Translations under genes and position numbers: made by a program
NCBI GenBank assembly: GCA_964196195.1
Contig: CAXMSE010000087.1
Location: forward strand, 8,954-72,953
From: OFTM10 sp964196195
GTDB taxonomy: Bacteria > Actinomycetota > Acidimicrobiia > Acidimicrobiales > Aldehydirespiratoraceae
DNA length: 64,000 nucleotides
Reading direction: 5' to 3'
The notes under the pieces: generated by a model
Told to the model about the DNA's origin: nothing
Seen by the model: only the letters and a program-made list of their open reading frames with translations
The model's database searches: none
Part shown: positions 26,521 to 34,532 of the stretch, one piece after another
Position numbering within the stretch: position 1 is the stretch's first letter
Layout of the letters: each line of letters opens with the position of its first letter

Positions 26521-27762
26521 ATGACTCTGGCCGATTGGACAATGGAAATGCCGTGGACCGGCACCCGCGCCTCGCTGGGTGAGTCGACCGGACTCGATCC
26601 CGCGGCTTACATCGACCCCGACTTCTTCGATCTGGAACAGGCGAGGGTCTTCGAACGAGGATGGGTGGTGGTGGGCACTGCTCCCGAGGTGGCCGATCCC
26701 GGCCGCCTCCTGGTGCGACGCGTGGGTCAGAGATCGGTGCTCATCACCCGCGACACCAACGGCGTGCTCCGCGGCTTTCTCAACGCTTGTCGTCACCGAG
26801 GCACCGAGATCGCCGAAGACGACTGCACGATCGGGGGCACGATTCGCTGCCCCTACCACCGGTGGGGCTACGGCCTCGACGGCACCCTGGTGGCGGCACC
26901 CATGTTCGACGATGTTCCCCGCGCCGAGTTCGACAAGGACAACCACGGGCTGGTTCCGGTTCGTGTCGAGGCCTGGGGAGTGTTGCTGTTCGCATGCCTC
27001 GATCCAGAAACGCCGGACCTGCTCGACTGGCTCGGCGATCTGCCCGAACGGATGGCGGGCTACCGGCTCGATGAATGGCGGATCCAAGAGGAAGCCACGC
27101 TCGAGATCGAAGCCAACTGGAAGCTGATCTCGGAGAACTACCAGGAGTATTACCACGTCCCGTGGGTCCATCCCGAGCTTGCCAAGGTGTCGCGGGTGAA
27201 GGACCACTACCGCTACCAGGGCGCGGGGATGTACTGCGGTCAGACCACCACGCCGGTATCGGGCGACGATCGCGATGACTGGCTCGTTCTGCCGCCGGCC
27301 GCCGGCCTCGACCCGAGCGATGCCGTCAGCGGGCGTTTCGTAGCCCTCTTCCCCAACGTGCTGCTTTCGCTGCTGCCCAACCACGCATTCGTCATCCGCC
27401 TCGACCCGATGAGTCCCGGGCTCACCTCCGAGAAATGCACCTTCCTCCTGCCGCCTTCCACCCCAGAGATGACCAGTGAAGACATGACCGCCACCCGAGA
27501 GTTCTGGTTCGATGTCAACAACGAGGATGTCGACATATGCCAGCGCAGCCAGCGGGGACTCACCCGGGGTCGGGTGGGGGCGGGCCCTCTCGCCCCTCGT
27601 TTCGAGGAACCGCTCCACCGCTTCCACAACATGCTCGCCGACTGTATGACCGCCGACTCGTTGTCCTCGCTCGCCGCACCCGAAGGAGACGACGGGTCTC
27701 TCGAATCCCGACTCGGCACCGGTACCAATCCCAATCCACCCACCATCGAAATGGAACCCTGA
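26521..27762 (+). CDS. Rieske [2Fe-2S] ring-hydroxylating-type oxygenase (glycine betaine/choline demethylase group)
   Basis: A 413-residue oxygenase alpha subunit. The Rieske ligands are C90, H92, C110 and H113 (CRHRG and CPYHRWGYG). The mononuclear iron site follows as ENYQEYYHVPWVHPEL, giving N206, E209, H212 and H217, with a C-terminal Asp in NNEDVDIC. This pattern is typical of the subgroup that oxidatively N-demethylates quaternary amines (choline, betaine, carnitine, stachydrine). A separate reductase is expected but is not adjacent. An AGGACC ribosome site precedes ATG 26521. It overlaps the following flavin dehydrogenase gene by one base. Confidence 0.9.
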   Translation: MTLADWTMEMPWTGTRASLGESTGLDPAAYIDPDFFDLEQARVFERGWVVVGTAPEVADPGRLLVRRVGQRSVLITRDTNGVLRGFLNACRHRGTEIAEDDCTIGGTIRCPYHRWGYGLDGTLVAAPMFDDVPRAEFDKDNHGLVPVRVEAWGVLLFACLDPETPDLLDWLGDLPERMAGYRLDEWRIQEEATLEIEANWKLISENYQEYYHVPWVHPELAKVSRVKDHYRYQGAGMYCGQTTTPVSGDDRDDWLVLPPAAGLDPSDAVSGRFVALFPNVLLSLLPNHAFVIRLDPMSPGLTSEKCTFLLPPSTPEMTSEDMTATREFWFDVNNEDVDICQRSQRGLTRGRVGAGPLAPRFEEPLHRFHNMLADCMTADSLSSLAAPEGDDGSLESRLGTGTNPNPPTIEMEP

Positions 27763-30299
27763 TGAAGTCATCTGCACAGGTCGTAGTGATCGGCGGCGGT
27801 GTTGTCGGCGCATCAGTGCTCTATCACCTCGCCAAGGCGGGCTGGACCGACGTTGTGCTGTTGGAGAAAACCGAGCTGACATCGGGGTCGACATGGCACT
27901 CCGCGGGTGGCATGCACACCCTCAACGGTGATCCCAATGTCGCCAAGCTGCAGCAGTACACCATCGACCTGTATCGCGAGATCGAGGAGGAGTCCGGCCA
28001 GGACTGCAGCATCCACATCACCGGCGGAGTGGCCCTGGCCGACACCCCGGAGCGTATGGACTGGCTCAAGATGAGCCATGCCCGGGCTCGCTACCTCGGG
28101 ATGGACACCGAGCTGATATCCGCAGCGGAAGCCAAGGAACTCCTGCCGATCCTCGACGAGAAGTACTTCGTAGGCGCGATGTACGACGGCAACGAAGGCC
28201 ACCTCGACCCGTCCCAAGTCACCCATGCCTACGCAACCTGTGCTCGCCAACGCGGAGCGGAGGTATACCGCAACTCGTGGGCTCGCGACATCAATCGGGC
28301 CGCCGATGGGGGTTGGGACATCACCGTCTACGACACCCCGTCCAACGAGGACAAGGCCGTCATCCACTGCGAACATGTGGTGAACGCGGGCGGCCTGTGG
28401 GCTCGAGAAGTCGGGCGGATGGTGGGCCTCGAACTACCCCTGCTGGCCATGGAGCACATGTACCTGCTCACCGAAGAGATCCCCGAGGTCGTCGAGTACA
28501 ACAAGGCCAAGGGCTCAGAACTCATCCACGCCATCGACTTCGGCGGCGAGATCTACACCCGCCAGGAGGGCAATGGACTCCTCCTCGGTACCTACGAACA
28601 GGGTGGCAAGCCCTGGTCTCCCCGACAGACCCCCTGGGACTTTGGCATGCGTCTCCTCACCCCCGACCTCGAACGCATCGCCGACTCTCTCGACATCGGC
28701 TTCAAGCACTTCCCGATCTTCGCGGAGGCCGGCATCAAGAAGGTGATCAACGGCCCGTTTACCTTCGCGTCCGACGGGAATCCCCTGCTCGGTCCGGTGC
28801 GGGGACTGCCGGGCTATTGGTCGGCGTGTGCAGTGATGGCAGGCCTTTCCCAGGGTGGAGGGGTGGGTCTCTCCCTGGCCAACTGGATGATCGATGGCGA
28901 CCCCGGCTTCGACATCTGGGGCATGGACATCTCCCGCTACGGCGATTACGCCACCTTGGCCTACACCAACGAGAAGGTGCGGGAGAACTACTCGCGTCGC
29001 TTCCGCATCTCATTTCCCAACGAGTTCCTGGCCGGGGCCCGCAACATCCAGACATCGCCGATCTACGACCGCCTGGTCGACGAGAATGCAGTGTTCGGCG
29101 ACGGCTTCGGGCTGGAGGCCGCCCTCTGGTTCCAGGAGGAGGGTGGCGACCCTGCCGAGGAGGTCACCTTCGGTCGATCAAATGCGTGGGACCAGGTGAG
29201 GGCCGAGACCCTCGCGGTTCGGTCGAGCGTGGCGATGATGGAAACCACGGGCTTCTCGAAGTTCCTCTTCGAGGGCCCGGGGACCCGGAAGTTTCTCGAC
29301 CGGATACTGGCCGGCCGAATCCCCAATGCCGGCCGCATGGCGCTCACTCCGATGACCAACCAGCACGGCAACCTCATCGGCGACCTCACGGTCGGCACCC
29401 TCGGCGCCGCTCTCGGCGAGCCGGAAGGACCGGTCCAAACCATCACCGGCGGAGCCACCGCCAACACGAGGCATCACGAGCAGTTTGTGTTGTTCGGTTC
29501 GGGCATAGCCGAGCGCTACTACGAAAGATGGTTCGACCAGCACCTGCCCGCTGATGGCTCGGTCGGCTATCGCACCCTCGGCTGGGAGACGTGTGGGCTG
29601 TCGATCGCGGGCCCCAACGCCCGAGCTCTACTCGAGAAGATCACCGATGCGGATGTGTCGGCGCACGGAATGCGTTTCATGGCGTTCCGGGAAATGAGCC
29701 TGGGTCTGGCCCCGGTCTGGTGTGGCCGGGTGAGCTTCACCGGAGACCTAGGCTATGAGTTCTGGATGCCGGCGCGCTATCAGCGCTACGTCTATGAGTT
29801 GCTCACCGAAGCCGGGGAGGAGTTCGATTTGAAGCTGTTCGGCCTCCACGCCCTCAACTCTCTACGGCTCGAGAAGGGGTTTGGTTCGTGGTCGAGCGAA
29901 TACCGCCCTCTGTACGACCCGTTCGAAGCCAATCTCGGACGCTTCATCCGGATGGAGAAGAACTTCATCGGACGCGACGCTCTCGCCGCCAAATACGGCG
30001 ATGGCGGCCGCGGGGCGAAGCATCAGCTGCTGACCTTCACAGTCGACAGTGAGGCGGGCCGTGCCGGCGTTGATGTGATCGGCGATGAGCCCGTCTGGCT
30101 CGACGGCGAGGTGGTGGGTTGGGTCACCTCGGGGGGCTATGCGCATCATTCAGACGTATCGGTGGCGATGGGCTATGTGCCGGCTGCGCTGGCCGATTCC
30201 GATGGTTCATTCGAGATCGAGATTGTGGGCCAACGTCGAGCCGCTTCGCGGGTGGACGGATGTCTTTGGGACAGCGATTCGGAGCGTATGCGGAGCTGA
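27762..30299 (+). CDS. FAD-dependent dimethylglycine/sarcosine dehydrogenase-like protein with GcvT domain
   Basis: An 845-residue two-domain enzyme. The N-terminal DAO-fold FAD domain starts with VVVIGGGVVGAS, and His46 in SGSTWHSAGG aligns with the histidine that covalently holds FAD in dimethylglycine and sarcosine dehydrogenases. The C-terminal half (from about 430) is a GcvT aminomethyltransferase-type folate domain, which captures the released one-carbon unit on tetrahydrofolate. After a Rieske betaine demethylase, this fits the step dimethylglycine to sarcosine, or sarcosine to glycine. It overlaps the upstream stop as TGATG and ends the operon at a pair of hairpins. Confidence 0.9.
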   Translation: MKSSAQVVVIGGGVVGASVLYHLAKAGWTDVVLLEKTELTSGSTWHSAGGMHTLNGDPNVAKLQQYTIDLYREIEEESGQDCSIHITGGVALADTPERMDWLKMSHARARYLGMDTELISAAEAKELLPILDEKYFVGAMYDGNEGHLDPSQVTHAYATCARQRGAEVYRNSWARDINRAADGGWDITVYDTPSNEDKAVIHCEHVVNAGGLWAREVGRMVGLELPLLAMEHMYLLTEEIPEVVEYNKAKGSELIHAIDFGGEIYTRQEGNGLLLGTYEQGGKPWSPRQTPWDFGMRLLTPDLERIADSLDIGFKHFPIFAEAGIKKVINGPFTFASDGNPLLGPVRGLPGYWSACAVMAGLSQGGGVGLSLANWMIDGDPGFDIWGMDISRYGDYATLAYTNEKVRENYSRRFRISFPNEFLAGARNIQTSPIYDRLVDENAVFGDGFGLEAALWFQEEGGDPAEEVTFGRSNAWDQVRAETLAVRSSVAMMETTGFSKFLFEGPGTRKFLDRILAGRIPNAGRMALTPMTNQHGNLIGDLTVGTLGAALGEPEGPVQTITGGATANTRHHEQFVLFGSGIAERYYERWFDQHLPADGSVGYRTLGWETCGLSIAGPNARALLEKITDADVSAHGMRFMAFREMSLGLAPVWCGRVSFTGDLGYEFWMPARYQRYVYELLTEAGEEFDLKLFGLHALNSLRLEKGFGSWSSEYRPLYDPFEANLGRFIRMEKNFIGRDALAAKYGDGGRGAKHQLLTFTVDSEAGRAGVDVIGDEPVWLDGEVVGWVTSGGYAHHSDVSVAMGYVPAALADSDGSFEIEIVGQRRAASRVDGCLWDSDSERMRS

Positions 30300-30323
30300 G
30301 TGGCGGGCACCTGAAAACGATTC

Positions 30324-30386
30324 AGACCGAGGATCGTGAAGCGGGCGGGCGAAACGATCCTCGGTCTTCGACCATTATGGTCGAAG
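30324..30386. terminator. Two successive hairpins between convergent genes
   Basis: A perfect 14-bp inverted repeat (30324-30337 with 30354-30367, arms AGACCGAGGATCGT and its complement) encloses a 16-base loop. Directly after it, a second hairpin (30366-30374 with 30378-30386) has nine pairs and the loop TTA. They share two or three bases, so only one can form fully at a time. Lying between converging genes, they probably end transcription from both sides; there is no clear T-run. Confidence 0.7.
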
Positions 30387-30440
30387 ATACGTTTTCGAAA
30401 CCTCTGGAGAACGTTAGATCCCCGTTAAGTTCGGCGGTCC

Positions 30441-31064
30441 TCAGCCGTTGCTTTCCTCGATCGTCCAGCTCGGGCCGTCACTCCACGTGGCGATGATCTT
30501 CACCTTGTGATGGTCGGATTCGAACTCCAGTTCCAAGGTGATCGCGTCTATCTGCTTCCTCTCGACCTTGTATGGAGCGACCGGTATCGCGTCGTCGAGC
30601 TTGACGAATGTTGGTGAGTAGACGATCCACGCGATGCCGACGCCGGGGAAGTCGTGCGTGATGATCGGCGGCGTCGTGGTGGTCGTAGTTGCGGTGGTGG
30701 CCGGCGCAGACGTGGTGGTCGTAGTTGCGGTGGTGGCCGGCGCAGACGTGGTGGTGGCAGGCGGTGCGGTGGTTGCAGGTGGTGCCGTGGTGGTGGGAGG
30801 GGTTGTCGGTGGGGAGGTGGTCGTGGGGGCGGACGTGACGGTGGTGCTTGGTCCTTCGTCGACCGCCTCCACCTCGGTGACGGCCCTGTCGGTTGGAGAG
30901 GGCCCGGCCGACTCCGCCAAATTGTCGACTACCTCACCGGGGACAGTGGCAACCCTGTCGCTGCGAGCGGCATCACCGACCGCGGCGAGGCCACGATTGA
31001 CCACAAGCATCGAGACCAGTGCCGCGAGGAGCCAGAGGCTCCCCACCACTATCCGTTTCCTCAT
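30441..31064 (-). CDS. Membrane-anchored protein with Thr/Pro-rich stalk, unknown function
   Basis: About 207 residues. A basic start (MRKR) and hydrophobic helix (about residues 5-25) anchor the protein; an acidic linker follows, then a Thr/Pro/Ala-rich stalk (about 70-135) and a C-terminal beta-rich domain of about 70 residues that ends WSDGPSWTIEESNG. The domain is not recognised. Part of the stalk is encoded by an exact 36-bp duplication. It shares its architecture with the protein at 10865-11599. It is divergent from the response regulator gene about 100 bp away, so it may be a target of that two-component system; this is inference from position. Confidence 0.7.
   Translation of the reverse strand: MRKRIVVGSLWLLAALVSMLVVNRGLAAVGDAARSDRVATVPGEVVDNLAESAGPSPTDRAVTEVEAVDEGPSTTVTSAPTTTSPPTTPPTTTAPPATTAPPATTTSAPATTATTTTTSAPATTATTTTTTPPIITHDFPGVGIAWIVYSPTFVKLDDAIPVAPYKVERKQIDAITLELEFESDHHKVKIIATWSDGPSWTIEESNG
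30676..30747 (-). repeat. Exact 36-bp direct repeat, two copies
   Basis: Bases 30676-30711 and 30712-30747 are identical. They encode, on the minus strand, two copies of a 12-residue Ser/Ala/Pro/Thr unit in the stalk of the anchored protein. In-frame tandem duplication of this kind allows stalk length to vary between strains. Confidence 0.9.
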
Positions 31065-31165
31065 CGGGGCCACTTTGCCACGGAAAATGGCGGATTCTCG
31101 TAAGCGAGCCTTAAGCCCGCGGGCCTGAACCGGCGCGCGGCGAGGCGAGGCCGTAGTGTCTGGTC

Positions 31166-31849
31166 GTGGCGGCCATTCACCTCATAGAAGATGATCCGCC
31201 GATCAGGGCCGCCTTGCAGACGGCCTTGGTGGGGCGAGGCCATGTGGTGGAGACCTCGGTCAACGGGCTCGATGCGCTCGCTCGTGTGGTGGATCAGCCG
31301 CCCGAAGTCATCGTCTTAGATCTCGGTCTACCCGATGTGGATGGTGCCGACCTTCTGGGAATGATCCGTGCGGTCAGCAGCGTGCCGGTGATAATCGCCA
31401 CTGCTCGCGACGACGAAGCCGAGATCATTCGCCTCCTCGACGCCGGCGCCGACGACTATCTGGTGAAACCCTTCTCCGCCGACCAGCTCGAGGCTCGCCT
31501 ACGCGCAGTCCTGCGTCGTTCGAGAGCACCGTCACGTCCAGCCACGATCATCGTGGGCGGCATAGAACTCGACGCGGCGGCTCGTACCGCCACGCTAGCT
31601 GGCGCGGAACTCGAGCTCACCCGCAAGGAGTTCGACCTCCTAGTCTACCTAGCCGAAAATTTGGGCACCGTGATGTCGAGATCCGACATCCTGGCGGAGG
31701 TGTGGCGCCAACCCTTCGGCGGCAACGACAAAACGATCGACGTCCATGTCTCATGGCTTCGCAAGAAGCTTGGCGAGACGGCCGCGAACCCCAACTATCT
31801 CCACACCGTGAGGGGTGTGGGGTTGCGCCTGGTCGATCCCCGGCAATGA
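31166..31849 (+). CDS. OmpR/PhoB-family response regulator
   Basis: A 227-residue regulator. The receiver domain has the acidic pocket D9-D10, the phosphorylation site D52 (VLDLGLPD), T79 and K101 (KPF). The C-terminal winged-helix DNA-binding domain (about 130-225) ends with DVHVSWLRKKL and HTVRGVGLRL, typical of OmpR/PhoB. GTG 31166 is the start. Its stop overlaps the histidine kinase ATG (ATGA), so the two are translationally coupled partners. Target genes are unknown; the divergent stalk protein is the nearest candidate. Confidence 0.95.
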   Translation: MAAIHLIEDDPPIRAALQTALVGRGHVVETSVNGLDALARVVDQPPEVIVLDLGLPDVDGADLLGMIRAVSSVPVIIATARDDEAEIIRLLDAGADDYLVKPFSADQLEARLRAVLRRSRAPSRPATIIVGGIELDAAARTATLAGAELELTRKEFDLLVYLAENLGTVMSRSDILAEVWRQPFGGNDKTIDVHVSWLRKKLGETAANPNYLHTVRGVGLRLVDPRQ

Positions 31850-33117
31850 GGCGGCGCCTCGTCGTGGTGCTCGTGGGCACCACAACAGTGGTGGTGCTCG
31901 CGTTCGTTCTGCCCCTGGCGTTGCTCGTTCGAGATGTCGCGCACGATCGCGCTATGGCCGATGCCGACCGCGACGCGAGCGCCCTGTTTCCCGCGCTGGC
32001 CGTCGACGAGAGCATTGCTGCGCTCGAGATCGCGGTTGCCCGTACCGCGGCAGGGGCAGACGACCGCCTGATCGTATACCTGCCCGATGGCACGATCATC
32101 GGCCCGGACCTACCCGTCACCGACAAGGTCATGCTCGCCCGAACCGAAGGGAGGGCGTGGAGCGGAGACGTTGCCGGTGGCGCAGAACTAATCGCCCCCG
32201 TGCTTCACGGGGATGGCACCGTCGACGTGATCCGCGTCCTCATTCCCTCCTCGGAACTGAATGCCGGGGTGCCCTCGGCCTGGCTATCGCTGTTCATCGT
32301 TGGCGGCGCCCTGGTGGGAGCATCGGTCATCTTCGCCACTCGTGTCGCCCGGTCGATTGCCGCACCGGTGGCCGAGTTGGCGGCCGCATCGCAACGCCTC
32401 GCGTCGGGCGAGCTCGACACCCGGGTGGCCCCGGCGGGCCCACGCGAGATCGTGGAGGTGGGCTCGGCATTCAACCACCTCGCCGAACAGGTGAGCGAGC
32501 TTCTCGCCGCCGAGCGTGAAGACGTGGCCGACCTGGCCCACCGTCTTCGTACCCCCCTCGCCGCGCTCCGACTCCAGCTCGACCAGATCGCCGACGACGA
32601 GATACGGAGTCTGTTGGCAAGCAGTGCTGATGATCTCGCCCGCGCCCTCGATCGTGTGATCTCTGAGGCGCGCCGGCGGGGCGAGCCAGACACAGCACAT
32701 TGCGACCTGGTATCCGTGCTGAGCGAGAGGTTCGAGTTCTGGTCGGCGCTGGCCGAGGAGCAGGAACGGGTGGCGCTCATCGAAATCGTGCCCCTCACCT
32801 TCGACCTGCAACTCCGGGAGGACCGATTGGCCGATGCTCTCGATGTCGTTTTCGAAAACATCTTCGCCCACACCTCCGAAGAGGCCGGCTACGCGGTTTC
32901 GTTAGCGCTCGATGGCGACAGAGCGGAGCTCGTGATCAGCGACGGGGGTCCCGGGTTCTCGACGTCGACGGCGATCGATCGAGGAGAGACCACCGGGTCG
33001 ACCGGTCTCGGCCTCGACATAGCCCGACGCACCGTCGAAGCTGCTGGCGGCTCGCTTTCCGTGGGCGCAGGTCCTGCCGGCGGCGCCAGCGTGATGATGC
33101 GATTCCCGGTGATCTGA
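31846..33117 (+). CDS. Membrane sensor histidine kinase
   Basis: A 423-residue kinase with two hydrophobic helices (about 7-28 and 147-166) bracketing a roughly 120-residue extracellular sensor. A HAMP linker (about 168-220) follows, then the dimerisation domain with phospho-acceptor H232 in AHRLRTPL. The ATPase domain has the N-box Asn in FENIFAHT, G1 as SDGGPGFS and G2 as STGLGLDIA. The N-box is degenerate compared with the common NAxKHT form. It phosphorylates the response regulator encoded just upstream. The signal is not known. Confidence 0.93.
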   Translation: MRRRLVVVLVGTTTVVVLAFVLPLALLVRDVAHDRAMADADRDASALFPALAVDESIAALEIAVARTAAGADDRLIVYLPDGTIIGPDLPVTDKVMLARTEGRAWSGDVAGGAELIAPVLHGDGTVDVIRVLIPSSELNAGVPSAWLSLFIVGGALVGASVIFATRVARSIAAPVAELAAASQRLASGELDTRVAPAGPREIVEVGSAFNHLAEQVSELLAAEREDVADLAHRLRTPLAALRLQLDQIADDEIRSLLASSADDLARALDRVISEARRRGEPDTAHCDLVSVLSERFEFWSALAEEQERVALIEIVPLTFDLQLREDRLADALDVVFENIFAHTSEEAGYAVSLALDGDRAELVISDGGPGFSTSTAIDRGETTGSTGLGLDIARRTVEAAGGSLSVGAGPAGGASVMMRFPVI

Positions 33118-33158
33118 TGGACGGCTCAGCTGGTGGAGGTGGTGGCTGAAGGATCAGA

Positions 33159-33184
33159 AGGGGTGGGGCCGAAACCCCACCCCT
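33159..33184. terminator. Strong bidirectional terminator hairpin
   Basis: AGGGGTGGGG and CCCCACCCCT pair perfectly over ten bases around the loop CCGAAA. It lies between the convergent histidine kinase and substrate-binding-protein genes and can fold on either strand, so it should stop both transcripts. Confidence 0.8.
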
Positions 33185-33242
33185 CCATCATGATTGAGTG
33201 ATCCTCGGGTCAGGGAAACCGAGGGTTCAGCGCCGTGCTCGA

Positions 33243-34415
33243 TCAGCCGTTGACGGTGTTCCAGGCTTCTTCGATCCAGCTGTCGACGAGGTCCTGGTTC
33301 TGTGCCATCCAACCAGCGGCAATGCTGGCGAGCTCGTCCTCGGAACCACTGCCGTTGGCCTGCTCAACCTGCAGGATCGAGATGTCGATCACTGAGGGCT
33401 TGACGAGCGGGAACAAGGCGTTCACCACGGGGTTCGCCTCGAGGAAGTCGTTGGCGGCCGTGACCTGGATGTCGGCGGGCTTCCAGCCGAGCTGACAGGG
33501 CTGGGTGCAGCTGGTTTCGTTGAACCCGGAGAATCCTGGCTGCTGGTTGTAGAACTCTCCACCGTCCTGATTGGTGGGGTTAGACGAGTCGATGACGTCG
33601 GACTCGTGCATGGTGAGCCACATGACGTTGTCGCCGGGAATCAATTCGGTGACGTAGGACGAAGGGGTCCAGGTGTAGATGATCGCCGGCTCGCCGGCGG
33701 CTACCAGTCCGCTGGCCTCGGCGAACATGGCGTCGTAGCCCGCGATGACCTGGGTGATGTTGTCCCAGCCGTAGAAAGCGATTTGAGCGGTGAAGATGTC
33801 ATCGCAGGTGAACGATTCCTGGCAGCCGAAGATGTCGGCCACGCCGTCGCCGTCGTCGTCGAACAGGGCGTTGAGCTCGGGGTCGTCGTTGATCTGCTGC
33901 ATCGAGGTGATGCCGTGTTCGTCTGCAACAGACTTCGTGATGAGGAAGCCCTGCACGCCTGCGCCGGCGAAGAGGCCGTCGGCGATCGTGATGTAGTCGC
34001 CGACGAGAGTGCCGTCAGGCAGCTCTGCTTCGTGCCACGAGAGGTGGCCCGGGTACCAGCTGTTGGTCCAGAAGTCCATCGTTCCTTCGGCCATGGCCAG
34101 GTAACCAGCCGATGGGTCGAGCTCGAGCTCAGCGGGAGAAGCCACGTTGTAGCCCATTTGGGTGAGGATCTGGTTGTAGATCTCGGCTTGGATGTAGCCC
34201 GAAGCCCAGTTTGCGCGGCCCATGGCGACGTCGACGCCCGCGCCGATGGTGGACTTGTCGAAGGCGGCAGCGTCGTCGCCGGTGTCGTCGCCGGTGTCGT
34301 CGCCGGTGTCGTCGCCGGAATCACCGGCATCGGTACTGGAGTCGTCACCGCATGCCGTCGCGAATAGTGCGAACACCAAAAACAGGGCAATAAGCAATTT
34401 CATGCTCTTTTTCAT
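33243..34415 (-). CDS. Glycine betaine/proline-type ABC transporter, substrate-binding lipoprotein
   Basis: A 390-residue lipoprotein. A lipid-attachment cysteine is at residue 22 (LFATACGDD), followed by an Asp/Gly/Thr linker and an OpuAC/ProX-type binding domain rich in Trp and Tyr, as expected for a cation-pi cage that holds quaternary amines (WANWAS, FWTNSWYPGH and IIYTWTP regions). ATG 34415 follows GGGAGGGG. It is the third gene of the minus-strand transporter operon, about 118 bp after the permease. Substrate by family: glycine betaine, proline betaine, choline or carnitine. Uptake of such a compound would feed the demethylation genes on either side. Confidence 0.92.
   Translation of the reverse strand: MKKSMKLLIALFLVFALFATACGDDSSTDAGDSGDDTGDDTGDDTGDDAAAFDKSTIGAGVDVAMGRANWASGYIQAEIYNQILTQMGYNVASPAELELDPSAGYLAMAEGTMDFWTNSWYPGHLSWHEAELPDGTLVGDYITIADGLFAGAGVQGFLITKSVADEHGITSMQQINDDPELNALFDDDGDGVADIFGCQESFTCDDIFTAQIAFYGWDNITQVIAGYDAMFAEASGLVAAGEPAIIYTWTPSSYVTELIPGDNVMWLTMHESDVIDSSNPTNQDGGEFYNQQPGFSGFNETSCTQPCQLGWKPADIQVTAANDFLEANPVVNALFPLVKPSVIDISILQVEQANGSGSEDELASIAAGWMAQNQDLVDSWIEEAWNTVNG
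34272..34319 (-). repeat. Four tandem 12-bp units in the lipoprotein linker
   Basis: GTCGTCGCCGGT is repeated four times, the last copy differing in one base. It encodes repeated DDTG units just after the lipid anchor. Copy number could vary without breaking the frame, changing the tether length of the binding protein. Confidence 0.85.
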
Positions 34416-34532
34416 TCTGTTTCCCCTCCCGGGAATCTGCGCTGGGCGACGGTTGTCGCACAACGGTCAAACATCATAGTGCATCGGTCATTCGACTGTG
34501 CGCCACCGACATTGAGGCCGGGGCATCGATGA

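Noticed and set aside
25258..27894. An 878-codon open frame on the minus strand
   Set aside because: It runs antisense to the MttB-like and Rieske genes, is rich in Gly/His/Arg with no recognisable domain, and is the usual long shadow of high-GC coding DNA. The plus-strand genes have intact catalytic motifs.
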